Below, in pieces: positions 56,324-64,000 of a stretch of 64,000 nucleotides of DNA. The notes below the pieces were generated by a model. That model was not told where the DNA came from. It was given only the letters and a program-made list of their open reading frames with translations, and did not search any database. Numbering within the stretch: the stretch's first letter is position 1; every line of letters starts with the position of its first letter. This DNA comes from Duganella sp. 1224. GTDB lineage: Bacteria > Pseudomonadota > Gammaproteobacteria > Burkholderiales > Burkholderiaceae_D. The DNA is taken from assembly GCF_013408245.1 (NCBI RefSeq), contig NZ_JACBYS010000003.1, forward strand, positions 1-64,000, read 5' to 3'. The translations under genes were made by a program, and so were the position numbers.

Positions 56324-57480
56324 GCGACTTCCTCTTTCTTATAAACGTTGCTGTCGGCCTCAGTACGGCGCTTGTTGCGGCGGTCGCGCGCATTGGTCCA
56401 CTCGTCGCGGCTGTACTCGGAGACGTGTTTCATCTCGCCGGCGCGGTTGACACTGTAATCTTTGAACACGATCATTTCCTCCAGCCTTACATCGTGTAAC
56501 ACACGGGTGTATTCAAACAGCACGCTGCGCACCACCTCGGCGCCCTTGCACAAATGGCTGCCGTGGCCGATCCAGGTCGGGCCGACGATGGTGGTGCCGG
56601 CCTCGATCTTGCAGCCGGAGCCGATGTAGACCGGCCCTTCGATGGTGGTGCCCTCCCAGTCGATGCTGGTGTTCAGCCCGACCCACAGGCCATCGGCCAG
56701 CTGGATGCCGGGCACGTCCATGTGCGCCACCTCGCCCATCATCACGCTCTGCGACACTTCCCAGTAATCCTTGACGCTGCCGATGTCGATCCAGTTGAAG
56801 GTGCGGTTCTGCGCATAGAACGGCAGGCCTTTCTCGGCCAGCAGCGGGAACAGCTCGGAACCGATGTCGAACACCGTGTCGGCCGGAATCAGGTCCAGCA
56901 CCTCGGGCTCGAAAATATAAATGCCGGTGCTGGCGAAGTTGGACAGCGCCTGTTCGCGGCTCGGTTTTTCCTGGAACTGCTTGATGCGGCCATCCTTGTC
57001 GCTGACCACCACGCCATAGCTGGACACCTTGTCCCAAGGCACCTCGCGGCAGATGACCGTGGCCAACGCGCCTTTGCGGCGGTGTTCGAACAGCGCCGAC
57101 TTGATATCCAGGTTGATCACCGCGTCACCGCACAGCACGATGGTGGTCTCGTCGAAGAAACCGCCGAATTGCTGGATCTTCTTCATCCCGCCGGCCGAGC
57201 CCAGCGCCTGCGGCACCACTTCGCCCTTATCGTTGGTGTAGCCCTCGAACGAATAGCCGATCTGTACGCCGTACTGGTGGCCCTCGCCGAAATAGTCCTC
57301 GATTTTTTCATGCAGATAGCTGACGTTGACCATGATCTCGTTGACGCCATACTTCGCCAGATGCTCGATCAGGTAAGCCATCACCGGCTTGCCCAGGATG
57401 GGAATCATCGGCTTGGGCAAATCGTAAGTGAGCGGACGCACCCGGGTACCTTTACCTGCCGCCAAAATCATCGCTTTCAT
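56320..57480 (-). CDS. Sugar-nucleotide pyrophosphorylase with left-handed beta-helix
   Basis: Nucleotidyltransferase of 386 residues that makes an NDP-sugar, probably GDP-mannose or a glucose-1-phosphate derivative. The nucleotide loop is MILAAGKGTRVRPLTYDLPKPMIPI, and LCGDAVINLDIKSALFEHRRKGALATV holds the metal-binding Asp. EKPSREQALSNFASTGIYIFEPEVLDLIP follows. The C-terminal part (about 255-330) has hexapeptide repeats (SIDWEGTTIEGPVYIGSGCKIEAGTTIVGP) of the left-handed beta-helix type. This architecture is seen in mannose-1-phosphate guanylyltransferases and related enzymes. First gene of the minus-strand unit and divergent from a lipoprotein gene across 569 bp. Confidence 0.88.
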   Translation of the reverse strand: MKAMILAAGKGTRVRPLTYDLPKPMIPILGKPVMAYLIEHLAKYGVNEIMVNVSYLHEKIEDYFGEGHQYGVQIGYSFEGYTNDKGEVVPQALGSAGGMKKIQQFGGFFDETTIVLCGDAVINLDIKSALFEHRRKGALATVICREVPWDKVSSYGVVVSDKDGRIKQFQEKPSREQALSNFASTGIYIFEPEVLDLIPADTVFDIGSELFPLLAEKGLPFYAQNRTFNWIDIGSVKDYWEVSQSVMMGEVAHMDVPGIQLADGLWVGLNTSIDWEGTTIEGPVYIGSGCKIEAGTTIVGPTWIGHGSHLCKGAEVVRSVLFEYTRVLHDVRLEEMIVFKDYSVNRAGEMKHVSEYSRDEWTNARDRRNKRRTEADSNVYKKEEVA

Positions 57481-57557
57481 AGTTACCCCTTTTCACATGT
57501 TTATAAATCGCAGCAGGGATACCTGCTCGACGCGCGCCTCCACTCGTGCCTCTGGAC

Positions 57558-57572
57558 ATGGACACAATGGCA
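57558..57572. repeat. 15-bp direct repeat, copy 1
   Basis: ATGGACACAATGGCA, identical to 57899-57913 and in the same orientation. It lies 78 bp upstream of the minus-strand nucleotidyltransferase start. Confidence 0.8.
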
Positions 57573-57898
57573 ACTATACCAGCAATCCAATCGTGCTCGA
57601 TATTATTTAAATAACATTTCGCAGCAATTTTATCTGTATCCGCAAGGAATATGTTGGCGGACGCCTTCTTAGTGAGCAGCAATTCGCAAGCGTTGCAGCC
57701 CCACCACAGGCATTTTGCGGCATTTGCCTCCAACCGAGCCCTCCGCGCCGCGCAAGGTCGCGCATCCGCGCATCCGCCGCCCACCGCACGCAAAATCGGC
57801 CACGCCCCCGATTCTCCTATGAAGCCGCGACAGGGACCGGGACAGCGGTTTGCCAGGCTGTCTAGCGCAAAAAACATGTGTGTGATGCATCTCTCCAG

Positions 57899-57913
57899 AT
57901 GGACACAATGGCA
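57899..57913. repeat. 15-bp direct repeat, copy 2
   Basis: ATGGACACAATGGCA, identical to 57558-57572. It lies 81 bp upstream of the TATAAT box and 136 bp upstream of the lipoprotein start. Both copies may be binding sites for one regulator. Confidence 0.8.
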
Positions 57914-58049
57914 CGCCAATGCTATCCTGCCATCAAACGTCTAAAACCTCATCCCAACGGCCTCAAAAGCCGCTTACGCCCGTATCCACGTGTGTATAAT
58001 TGTTCCTATGGTGCATTTTTTCTTGCCTGATTTGACCTAGGAGTAAGCA

Positions 58050-59492
58050 ATGTTGACCCGTTTCCCGACCAACCACCGTGGTTGGAAATACAGCCTGCCT
58101 TTGGCTGCCACCATCGTGCTGGCCGCCTGCGCTCAGGCACAGACCACAGACACCACCACCACCACCCGAACCTACGGTACGCACACGACGCCATTCGCGG
58201 CCAATTCGCTGTGGAACTCGCGCCCGGTGAACCCGGTGTTCGACAATTCCTTCGTGATCCCGAAGTCGCTGTATTACCCTTCGATCAGCAACACCGTGTA
58301 CTCCACCGGCGCCTTCAAGGCGGTGGCGTCCGATCCGGCAGTGACCGTCTATCCCCTGACCGACCAACCCGGCGTGTGGGACCCGGATGCCGAGGCCAAC
58401 CGCCCCACCGTGGTGATTCCGCACTGGCCGGCCGATGTGGCCCCGGCCACCGGCGGTGACGGCCACGCCGACATCATCGACACCACCACCAACATCGTCC
58501 ACTCGTTCTGGAAGCTGCAAAAGGGCACCGACGGCAAATGGCGCGCCCGCACCTACGCCTGGACCAAGCTGACGGGTTCCGGCTGGGGTGATCCGGCGCA
58601 CTACTACCAAGGCGCGCGCGCGGCCGCCGTGCCGCCAACCGGTGGCCTGATCCGCAAGGAGGAGGTCAACGACGGCGACACGATGTTCCGCCACGCGCTG
58701 GCGCTGTCGCTGACCTTCAACGCGCTGTCGCCGAACCCGGCCTACGTCTACCCGGCCACCTCGGCCGACGTCTACGCGGCCAACCGCAACAGCGGCAAGA
58801 TCCCGGAAGGCGCGCTGCTGATGCTGCCGCCGGACTATGACACCAGCACCATTGTCAGCCCGATCCTGCGCAAGATCGCCAACACCCTGAAGACCTATGG
58901 CGGCTATGTGATCGACCAGAACGACGGCACCCCGTACGCCATCTACGCGGAAATCGGCTCGAACATCGCGCTGCACCAGCCGAAGTGGGATCCGGTCGCG
59001 GCGGCCGAACTGGAGCGCATCCGCCTGGGCCTGCGCATGGTCAAGGCCACCCAGTTCATCAGTGGCGACGGCAAGCAGTTCACCTCGGTGCCAACCACCG
59101 CCGTCAACACGCTGTCGATGCGCGGCCCGTGGGTGCTGAAGTCCGGCCCGACCCTGGGCACGTTTGACACGCTGCGCCAGGCAGTGGTGTTCCCGTCGAC
59201 CACGGTGCCGATCGTGCAAAACAATCCAAGCAACCGCAGCCTGGGCGGCGTCAGCTGGGCCTTGCCAGCGGCGAACACCACCCAGCGCCTGACCGCCATC
59301 ACCACCGGCGGTGGCAAGATCCGCTTGCAATTGACGGTGGACAACAAAGTGGTGGCCGACACCGGCGAACTGGCCAATGGCGCCTCGGCGCGGCTGGTAT
59401 GGCCGGCCAACGCCAAAACCGTGCTGTGGGCCATCAGCGGCACCGGCGGCCCATCGACCGTCAGCGGCACCTTGGTAAGGGTGGCCAACTGA
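58050..59492 (+). CDS. Unrecognised lipoprotein of the exopolysaccharide locus
   Basis: I do not recognise the family. The protein has 480 residues with a lipoprotein signal peptide: hydrophobic LPLAATIVLAAC, lipobox LAAC, Cys27 lipidated. A Thr-rich stretch (TTDTTTTTRT) follows. The mature part has aromatic-rich motifs (FAANSLWNSRPVNPVF, AYAWTKLTGSGWGDPAHYYQGARAA, VIDQNDGTPYAIYAEIGSN) and a final domain of about 100 residues that reads as a beta-sandwich with Gly and Thr (TGGGKIRLQLTVDNKVVADTGELANG). The central part has the look of an extracellular carbohydrate-active or carbohydrate-binding protein, but no catalytic residues can be named. It is first in the plus-strand polysaccharide unit and has a strong hairpin terminator behind it. 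Confidence 0.8.
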   Translation: MLTRFPTNHRGWKYSLPLAATIVLAACAQAQTTDTTTTTRTYGTHTTPFAANSLWNSRPVNPVFDNSFVIPKSLYYPSISNTVYSTGAFKAVASDPAVTVYPLTDQPGVWDPDAEANRPTVVIPHWPADVAPATGGDGHADIIDTTTNIVHSFWKLQKGTDGKWRARTYAWTKLTGSGWGDPAHYYQGARAAAVPPTGGLIRKEEVNDGDTMFRHALALSLTFNALSPNPAYVYPATSADVYAANRNSGKIPEGALLMLPPDYDTSTIVSPILRKIANTLKTYGGYVIDQNDGTPYAIYAEIGSNIALHQPKWDPVAAAELERIRLGLRMVKATQFISGDGKQFTSVPTTAVNTLSMRGPWVLKSGPTLGTFDTLRQAVVFPSTTVPIVQNNPSNRSLGGVSWALPAANTTQRLTAITTGGGKIRLQLTVDNKVVADTGELANGASARLVWPANAKTVLWAISGTGGPSTVSGTLVRVAN

Positions 59493-59526
59493 CCACCTGA
59501 CGCACCGCAGCAAAAATAACGAAACG

Positions 59527-59570
59527 CAGCCAATCTTGGTGTAATATACACAAATTGGCTGTTTTTCTTT
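59527..59570 (+). terminator. Terminator or attenuator between lipoprotein and GT2 genes
   Basis: CAGCCAAT and ATTGGCTG (59527-59534 and 59554-59561) enclose an inner stem, GTGTA/TACAC, followed by TTTTTCTTT. It ends 20 bp before the GT2 start codon, so it either stops the lipoprotein transcript or attenuates reading into the glycosyltransferase genes. Confidence 0.85.
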
Positions 59571-59590
59571 ACTTTTTGCAAGGACGTTAG

Positions 59591-60778
59591 ATGATCGATT
59601 GGGTGACCGGGCTACTCGCCATCCTGCTGGGCGTGTTGTTGATCCCCGTGCTGGTGCTGTTCACCCAATCCATGCTGGCGCTGCTGCCAGCGCGCCCGGC
59701 GGCGGCACCGACCGGGCGCCGGCCGCGCAGCGCCATCCTGATTCCCGCCCATAACGAAGCCGGTGGCATCGCCGCCACCCTCGCCACCGTGCTGCCGCAA
59801 CTGCAGGACGGCGACCGCGTGCTGGTGATCGCCGACAACTGCAGCGACCAGACCGCGGCCATCGCGCGCGCCGCCGGCGCCGAGGTCTGCGAGCGCCAGC
59901 ATCTCACCGAACGCGGCAAGGGCTATGCGCTGGATTTCGGCATGCGCCAGTTGCGCGCCGACCCGCCCGAGGTGGTCATGATCGTCGACGCCGACTGCCT
60001 GCTCGGCGCGGGCGCGATCGACCGCCTGGCGCGCCAGACGCTGGCGCGCGGCCGGCCGCAGCAAGCGTTGTACCTGATGCACGCGCCAGCCGGCAGCGGG
60101 GTGCTGAAAAAAGTCGCCGAGTTTGCCTGGGTGGTGAAGAACCAGGTGCGGCCGCTCGGCTTTCTGCGCCTCGGCCTGCCCTGCCAGCTGATGGGCACCG
60201 GCATGGCCTTCCCCTGGGCGCTGATCAGCGCCGCGCCGCTGGCCAACGGCCATATCGTCGAGGACATGAAGCTGGGCATGGACCTGGCCCGCGCCGGCCA
60301 TGCGCCGCAGTTCTGCCCCGAGGTGTGCGTCACCAGCAGTTTCCCGACGTCCAATAGCGGCACCGACAGCCAGCGCACGCGCTGGGAGCACGGCCATCTG
60401 AGCATGATCGGCGCCGTCCCGCGGCTGCTGCTCGGCGCCGTGGGCCACGCCGACCGCGGCATGCTGGGTCTGGCGCTGGACCTGTGCGTGCCGCCGCTGG
60501 CCCTGCTGTGCCTGCTGATGCTGGCGGCCACCGCCCTCACCCTGCTGTTTGCCCTGCTGAGCGGCGCGGTGCTGCCGCTGGCGCTGGCCGCGCTCGGCCT
60601 GCTGCTGACCGGCGCCGCCGTGCTGGCCGCGTGGTGGCGCCATGGCCGCCACCTGCTGCGCGCGCGCGATCTGGCGACCGCGCTGCTGTACATGCTGCGC
60701 AAGATTCCGCTGTATCTGCGCTTTGTGATCAACCGCCAAGTCGAATGGGTGAGGTCGAAACGTGACACTGAAAAATAA
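59591..60778 (+). CDS. Membrane glycosyltransferase, GT2 family
   Basis: Adds a sugar from an NDP-sugar to a growing lipid-linked or polymeric exopolysaccharide. The protein has 395 residues. A membrane segment lies at about residues 5-28. The GT-A fold begins with SAILIPAHNEAGGIAATLATV; VLVIADNCSDQTAAIARAAGA and the metal-binding IVDADCLL follow, then GTGMAFPW, the catalytic-base acidic pair in IVEDMKLG, and a QRTRWEHG motif of processive GT2 enzymes. Three or four membrane segments close the protein (about 295-350). The start ATG at 59591 follows AAGGA. The next gene overlaps its end by 17 bp. Confidence 0.9.
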   Translation: MIDWVTGLLAILLGVLLIPVLVLFTQSMLALLPARPAAAPTGRRPRSAILIPAHNEAGGIAATLATVLPQLQDGDRVLVIADNCSDQTAAIARAAGAEVCERQHLTERGKGYALDFGMRQLRADPPEVVMIVDADCLLGAGAIDRLARQTLARGRPQQALYLMHAPAGSGVLKKVAEFAWVVKNQVRPLGFLRLGLPCQLMGTGMAFPWALISAAPLANGHIVEDMKLGMDLARAGHAPQFCPEVCVTSSFPTSNSGTDSQRTRWEHGHLSMIGAVPRLLLGAVGHADRGMLGLALDLCVPPLALLCLLMLAATALTLLFALLSGAVLPLALAALGLLLTGAAVLAAWWRHGRHLLRARDLATALLYMLRKIPLYLRFVINRQVEWVRSKRDTEK

Positions 60779-61913
60779 GCACGAGGCGCTGACCAGCGTC
60801 GTCACCGATTTCCAGCGCGATGTCCACTGCCTGCTCGGGCTGCCGTTTGACGCGCTCGATCTGCGCCAGGCGCAACAGGCCGTGCTGGACGCCATCGGCG
60901 CCGACCGGCGCTGCTTTTTCTCCACGCCGAACCTGAATTTCCTGATCGGCTGCCTGGACGACGCCGCCTTCCGCAACTCGGTGATCCGCTCCGACCTGTC
61001 GCTGGCCGACGGCATGCCCATCATCTGGATCGCGCGCCTGCTCGGCGTGCCGCTGCGCGAACGCGTGGCCGGCTCGACACTGTTCGAGTTGCTGCGCCAG
61101 CAGCAGGCGCAGCCGCTGCGGGTGTACTTCTTCGGCGGTCCCGACGGCGTCGCCCGCCAGGCCGCCGACGCGCTCAATGCCGCGCCCGGCGCGATGCGCT
61201 GCGTCGGCTCCTGCTCGCCCGGCTTTGGCAGCACCGAGGCGCTCAGCAGCGACGCCATGATCGACGACATCAACGCCAGCGGCGCCGACCTGCTGGTGGT
61301 GGCGCTGGGCGCCAAGCGCGGCCAGGCCTGGATCGAATACAACCTGCCGCGCCTGCGCGCGCCGGCGGTCAGCCACCTCGGCGCCGTGCTCAACTTCGTG
61401 GCCGGCACCATCACGCGCGCGCCGTCGCGCGTGGGCAACCTCGGCCTGGAATGGCTGTGGCGCATCAAGGAGGAGCCGGCGCTGTGGCGCCGCTACCGCG
61501 ACGATGGCACGCGCATGCTGCGCCTGCTGCTGACGCGGGTGCTGCCGGCGCTGTGGCACGGCTGGCGGCAACGCCGGCGCGGCGTGCGCCAGGCGCCGCG
61601 CGCCGACCTGGCCAGCGTGGCCGGGCACTACCGCCTGACGCTGGCCGGCGACTGGCACGCCGGCGCACTGGCGCCGCTGCGCGCGCTGCTGGACCAACTG
61701 AACCACCAGCCCGGCCCGCTCAGCGTCGACATGGCCGCCGTCAGCAGCGTCGACAGCGCCACGCTGGGCCTGCTGTTGCTGTTGTACGGCCACCAGCAGC
61801 GCTGCCGCCAGCCGTTCGCGCTGGGTCCGTGCGCCCCGGCCGTGACGCGGGCGCTGCGCCTGGCCTGCGTCGATTTCCTGGCGGCGCCCGGCGTGCCGTC
61901 CGCACCTTTTTAA
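60762..61913 (+). CDS. WecG/TagA-type glycosyltransferase fused to a STAS domain
   Basis: Two-part protein of 383 residues. Residues about 25-215 match the WecG/TagA/CpsF (GT26) family: FFSTPNLNFLIG, SLADGMPIIWIARLLG, VYFFGGPDGVARQAADALN, and the C-terminal family block LRAPAVSHLGAVLNFVAGTITRAP. A basic linker (about 240-275, RRYRDDGTRMLRLLLTRVLPALWHGWRQRRRGVRQ) joins it to a C-terminal STAS-like domain (about 285-383) with VDMAAVSSVDSATLGLLLLLYG. The Asp331-Ser332 pair aligns with the STAS loop, but the next residue is Ala, so phosphorylation there is doubtful. The GTG start at 60762 overlaps the GT2 gene. The substrate is presumably a lipid-linked sugar intermediate. Confidence 0.85.
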   Translation: MTLKNKHEALTSVVTDFQRDVHCLLGLPFDALDLRQAQQAVLDAIGADRRCFFSTPNLNFLIGCLDDAAFRNSVIRSDLSLADGMPIIWIARLLGVPLRERVAGSTLFELLRQQQAQPLRVYFFGGPDGVARQAADALNAAPGAMRCVGSCSPGFGSTEALSSDAMIDDINASGADLLVVALGAKRGQAWIEYNLPRLRAPAVSHLGAVLNFVAGTITRAPSRVGNLGLEWLWRIKEEPALWRRYRDDGTRMLRLLLTRVLPALWHGWRQRRRGVRQAPRADLASVAGHYRLTLAGDWHAGALAPLRALLDQLNHQPGPLSVDMAAVSSVDSATLGLLLLLYGHQQRCRQPFALGPCAPAVTRALRLACVDFLAAPGVPSAPF

Positions 61914-61925
61914 CAAGGAGTCCTG

Positions 61926-62948
61926 ATGAAGATTCTGGTAACCGGCGGCGCCGGTTATATCGGTTCCCACACCACCGTGGAGTTGCTGCTGGCCGGCCAT
62001 GAGGTGGTGGTGCTGGACGACCTGTCCAACAGCGAGGCCAGTGTCATCGACCGCATTGCCGGCATTTGCGGCCGCGCGCCGGTGTTTGCGCACGCCGACC
62101 TGCGCGACCGCGCGCTGCTGGAACAGCTGTTCACCGAGCACCGCTTCGACGCGGTGATCCATTTCGCCGGCCTCAAGGCCGTGGGCGAATCGGTGGCCGA
62201 GCCGCTGCGCTACTACGACGTCAATCTCTACGGCAGCCTGGTGCTGCTGCAAACCATGGCCCGGCACCAGGTGCACACGCTGATCTTCAGTTCCTCGGCC
62301 ACCGTGTATGGCGATCCCGACAGCGTGCCCATCGACGAGAGCGCGCCGTTGCGCGCCACCAATCCCTATGGCCGCTCCAAGCTGATGATCGAGGACATGC
62401 TGCGCGACCAGGCGCGCGCCGCGCCGACGTGGCGCATCGCCCTGCTGCGTTACTTCAATCCGGTGGGCGCGCATGAAAGCGGCCTGATCGGCGAGAATCC
62501 GCGCGGCATCCCCAACAACCTGCTGCCCTTCATCGCCCAGGTGGCCGACGGCCGGCGCCAGCGCCTGGCGGTGTTCGGCAACGACTACCCGACCCCGGAC
62601 GGCACCGGCCTGCGCGACTACATCCACGTGGTCGACCTGGCGCTGGGCCACGTCAAGGCGCTGCAGCGGCTGGCCGACGCCCCCGGCGTGCAGACCTACA
62701 ACCTCGGCACCGGCGCCCCCAGCAGCGTGCTGCAGATGGTGCGCGCCTTCGAGCGTGCCAGCGGCCGCGCCATTCCCTACGACATCCTGCCGCGCCGCCC
62801 GGGCGACATCGCCAGTTGCTACGCCGCCACCGGGCGCGCCGAGCGCGAACTGGGCTGGAAAGCCACGCGCGGCGTCGAGCAGATGTGCGCCGACGCCTGG
62901 CGCTGGCAAAGCTATCTGATGGCGCAGGGCGCCGCGGAGGCGCCATGA
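61926..62948 (+). CDS. galE: UDP-glucose 4-epimerase
   Basis: Interconverts UDP-glucose and UDP-galactose, or the N-acetyl forms, for polysaccharide synthesis. The protein has 340 residues of the extended SDR family. The NAD-binding motif is GGAGYIGSHT at residues 8-17; the catalytic Ser is in FSSSATVYGDP and the Tyr-x3-Lys is YGRSK. The substrate-specificity region near VQTYNLGTGAPSSVLQMVRAFERASGR and PRRPGDIASCYA is typical of GalE. The start ATG follows AAGGAG. It ends in a 4-bp overlap with the next gene. Which UDP-sugar is preferred cannot be told. Confidence 0.93.
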   Translation: MKILVTGGAGYIGSHTTVELLLAGHEVVVLDDLSNSEASVIDRIAGICGRAPVFAHADLRDRALLEQLFTEHRFDAVIHFAGLKAVGESVAEPLRYYDVNLYGSLVLLQTMARHQVHTLIFSSSATVYGDPDSVPIDESAPLRATNPYGRSKLMIEDMLRDQARAAPTWRIALLRYFNPVGAHESGLIGENPRGIPNNLLPFIAQVADGRRQRLAVFGNDYPTPDGTGLRDYIHVVDLALGHVKALQRLADAPGVQTYNLGTGAPSSVLQMVRAFERASGRAIPYDILPRRPGDIASCYAATGRAERELGWKATRGVEQMCADAWRWQSYLMAQGAAEAP

Positions 62949-64000
62949 TCCTCAACGCCACCGCGCTGGCGCCGGGCGCCAACAGCGCGCGCACCACGGT
63001 GTGCATCGTCGGCGCCGGCGCCGCCGGCATCACGCTGGCCTGCGAGCTGGACGGCAGCGGCATCGAGGTGCTGCTGCTGGAGGCCGGCGGCTATGTGGCC
63101 GACCCCGCGGTGGACGACGATTATGTCGGCCAGGCGCGCGCGCCGCACCCGCCCACCACCCAGTTCCGCCGCTCGGTGCTGGGCGGCACCACCGGCATCT
63201 GGGGCGGGCGCTGCGTACCGTTCGACCCGATCGACTTCGAGCGGCGCGACTACATCGCCGACAGCGGCTGGCCCATCCCCTACCAGGAGGTGGCGCGCTA
63301 CTATCCGCGCGCGCTGGCGTACTGCGACGCTGGCGCGGACGAGTTCAGCGTGGCCGAGGCCCTGCCCGGCGCCCGCCCGACGCTGGCCGACCTGCGGCCC
63401 AACCCGGTGCTGCTCAGCGATCGCATTGAGCGCTACAGCCTGCCCACCGACTTCGGCAAGCGCTACCGCGCCAAGCTGGCCGCCTCGACCAACGTCACCA
63501 CGCTGCTGTACGCGCGCTGCGTCGGCCTGCAACGCGCCCCCGGCAGCGAACGCATCGGCGCGGTCGAGGTGGTGGACCAGGCCGGCCGCCGCCTGCACAT
63601 CGCCGCCGACACGGTGGTGCTGGCCACCGGCGGCATCGAGGTGCCGCGGCTGCTGTTCCAGTCCGACCCCGAGGGCCCCGGCCTGGGCAACCACAACGAC
63701 CTGCTGGGCCGCTACTACGCCTGCCACTTTGAAAACACCTGCGGCCGCGTCGTGCCCGGCCAGCCCGGCACGCCGTTCCAGTTCGAGAAGACCCGCGACG
63801 GCGTGTACGCGCGCCGCAAGCTGCAGTTCAGCGACCAGACGCAGCGCGAGCAGCGCCTGCTCAACACCGCGTTCCGCCTGCATTTCCCCGAATACTCGGA
63901 CGCGCGCCACGGCAGCGCCGTGATGTCGGCCATCTTCCTGGCCAAGTCGGTGCTGCTGCCCGAATACCGCGCCATCCTGCAGCACAGCGGCGCGCCGGCC
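62945..64000 (+). CDS. GMC-type FAD-dependent oxidoreductase (partial, cut by window end)
   Basis: The frame is open from ATG 62945 (TGA-overlapping with galE) to the last base, giving 352 codons without a stop, so the 3' end is missing. The FAD-binding motif is CIVGAGAAGITLACELDGSGIEVLLLEAGG near the start. FRRSVLGGTTGIWGGRCVPFDPIDFERR is a GMC signature region, and TVVLATGGIEVPRLLF is the second FAD-related block. The C-terminal half with the catalytic His pair is beyond the window. Members of this family oxidise sugars or alcohols; in a polysaccharide unit it may modify a sugar or a lipid-linked intermediate. Position makes it the last visible gene of the plus-strand unit. Confidence 0.85.
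   Translation, partial: MILNATALAPGANSARTTVCIVGAGAAGITLACELDGSGIEVLLLEAGGYVADPAVDDDYVGQARAPHPPTTQFRRSVLGGTTGIWGGRCVPFDPIDFERRDYIADSGWPIPYQEVARYYPRALAYCDAGADEFSVAEALPGARPTLADLRPNPVLLSDRIERYSLPTDFGKRYRAKLAASTNVTTLLYARCVGLQRAPGSERIGAVEVVDQAGRRLHIAADTVVLATGGIEVPRLLFQSDPEGPGLGNHNDLLGRYYACHFENTCGRVVPGQPGTPFQFEKTRDGVYARRKLQFSDQTQREQRLLNTAFRLHFPEYSDARHGSAVMSAIFLAKSVLLPEYRAILQHSGAPA

Larger units (their letters stand above)
57481..58049. promoter_or_regulatory. Divergent regulatory region of the exopolysaccharide units
   Basis: 569 bp without a gene I can support. Two identical 15-bp direct repeats, ATGGACACAATGGCA, lie at 57558-57572 and 57899-57913, one near each divergent gene. A consensus -10 box, TATAAT, is at 57995-58000, 50 bp before the lipoprotein start, with only a weak -35. 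On the minus strand a TATAGT (57574-57579) could be the -10 of the other unit, with the first repeat just downstream of it. The leader for the plus-strand gene is then about 45 nt. Confidence 0.55.

Overview
The window looks like the chromosome of a GC-rich betaproteobacterium of the order Burkholderiales, most likely family Oxalobacteraceae (Massilia/Duganella/Janthinobacterium type). This is an inference from gene content: a Burkholderiales-type trimeric porin, divergent lptFG/pepA, an AcnD/PrpF-type methylcitrate cluster under a sigma-54 activator, PEP-CTERM proteins, and an exopolysaccharide locus. Almost all DNA is protein-coding. I found no tRNA, rRNA, CRISPR array, insertion sequence or phage gene.

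Layout. 0.2-3.6 kb: LytS/LytT-type two-component pair followed by a NarX-like PAS histidine kinase. 3.6-4.7 kb: porin. 4.8-6.4 kb: cysB-type regulator followed by a methyltransferase. 6.6-12.7 kb: assimilatory sulfate reduction operon (sulfite reductase, DUF934, APS reductase, CysD, CysN, then a SUMT for siroheme). 12.7-14.7 kb: an unknown protein, a glutaminyl cyclase and a DUF4126 protein. 14.9-19.1 kb: CbiX chelatase and LptG/LptF, divergent from PepA. 19.2-21.3 kb: two small unknown proteins, an AT-rich island and xthA. 21.3-23.9 kb: PAS-GGDEF-EAL protein. 24.0-35.8 kb: yjcH-actP and the prpE-prpF-acnD-prpC-prpB cluster, divergent from prpR. 36.0-41.0 kb: alpha/beta hydrolase, a second LytS/LytT pair and an orphan FtsX-type permease. 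41.1-44.5 kb: tricorn-like S41 protease. 44.7-50.2 kb: clpA/clpS, cold-shock protein, icd, a pseudouridine synthase and rpsT. 50.4-52.0 kb: murJ. 52.0-54.7 kb: two PEP-CTERM proteins around a TIGR03790-like protein. 54.9-64.0 kb: exopolysaccharide genes (two sugar-nucleotide pyrophosphorylases, an unknown lipoprotein, a GT2, a WecG/TagA-STAS fusion, GalE and a GMC-type oxidoreductase cut by the window end).

How the parts connect. The cys genes take sulfate through APS directly to sulfite and sulfide. SUMT and CbiX supply two steps of the siroheme cofactor needed by the sulfite reductase. The prp genes convert propionate through propionyl-CoA and 2-methylcitrate to pyruvate and succinate. The actP symporter sits at the 3' end of that cluster, and a textbook -24/-12 promoter faces prpB. 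The last 9 kb make GDP-mannose and other sugar nucleotides and transfer sugars.

The least explained signals are two families of palindromic intergenic repeats, one with a compensatory base-pair change and one placed within 10 bp of stop codons inside operons. Others are 15-bp direct repeats between the divergent exopolysaccharide units, the glycosyltransferase-STAS fusion, and several long hairpins in mRNA leaders.
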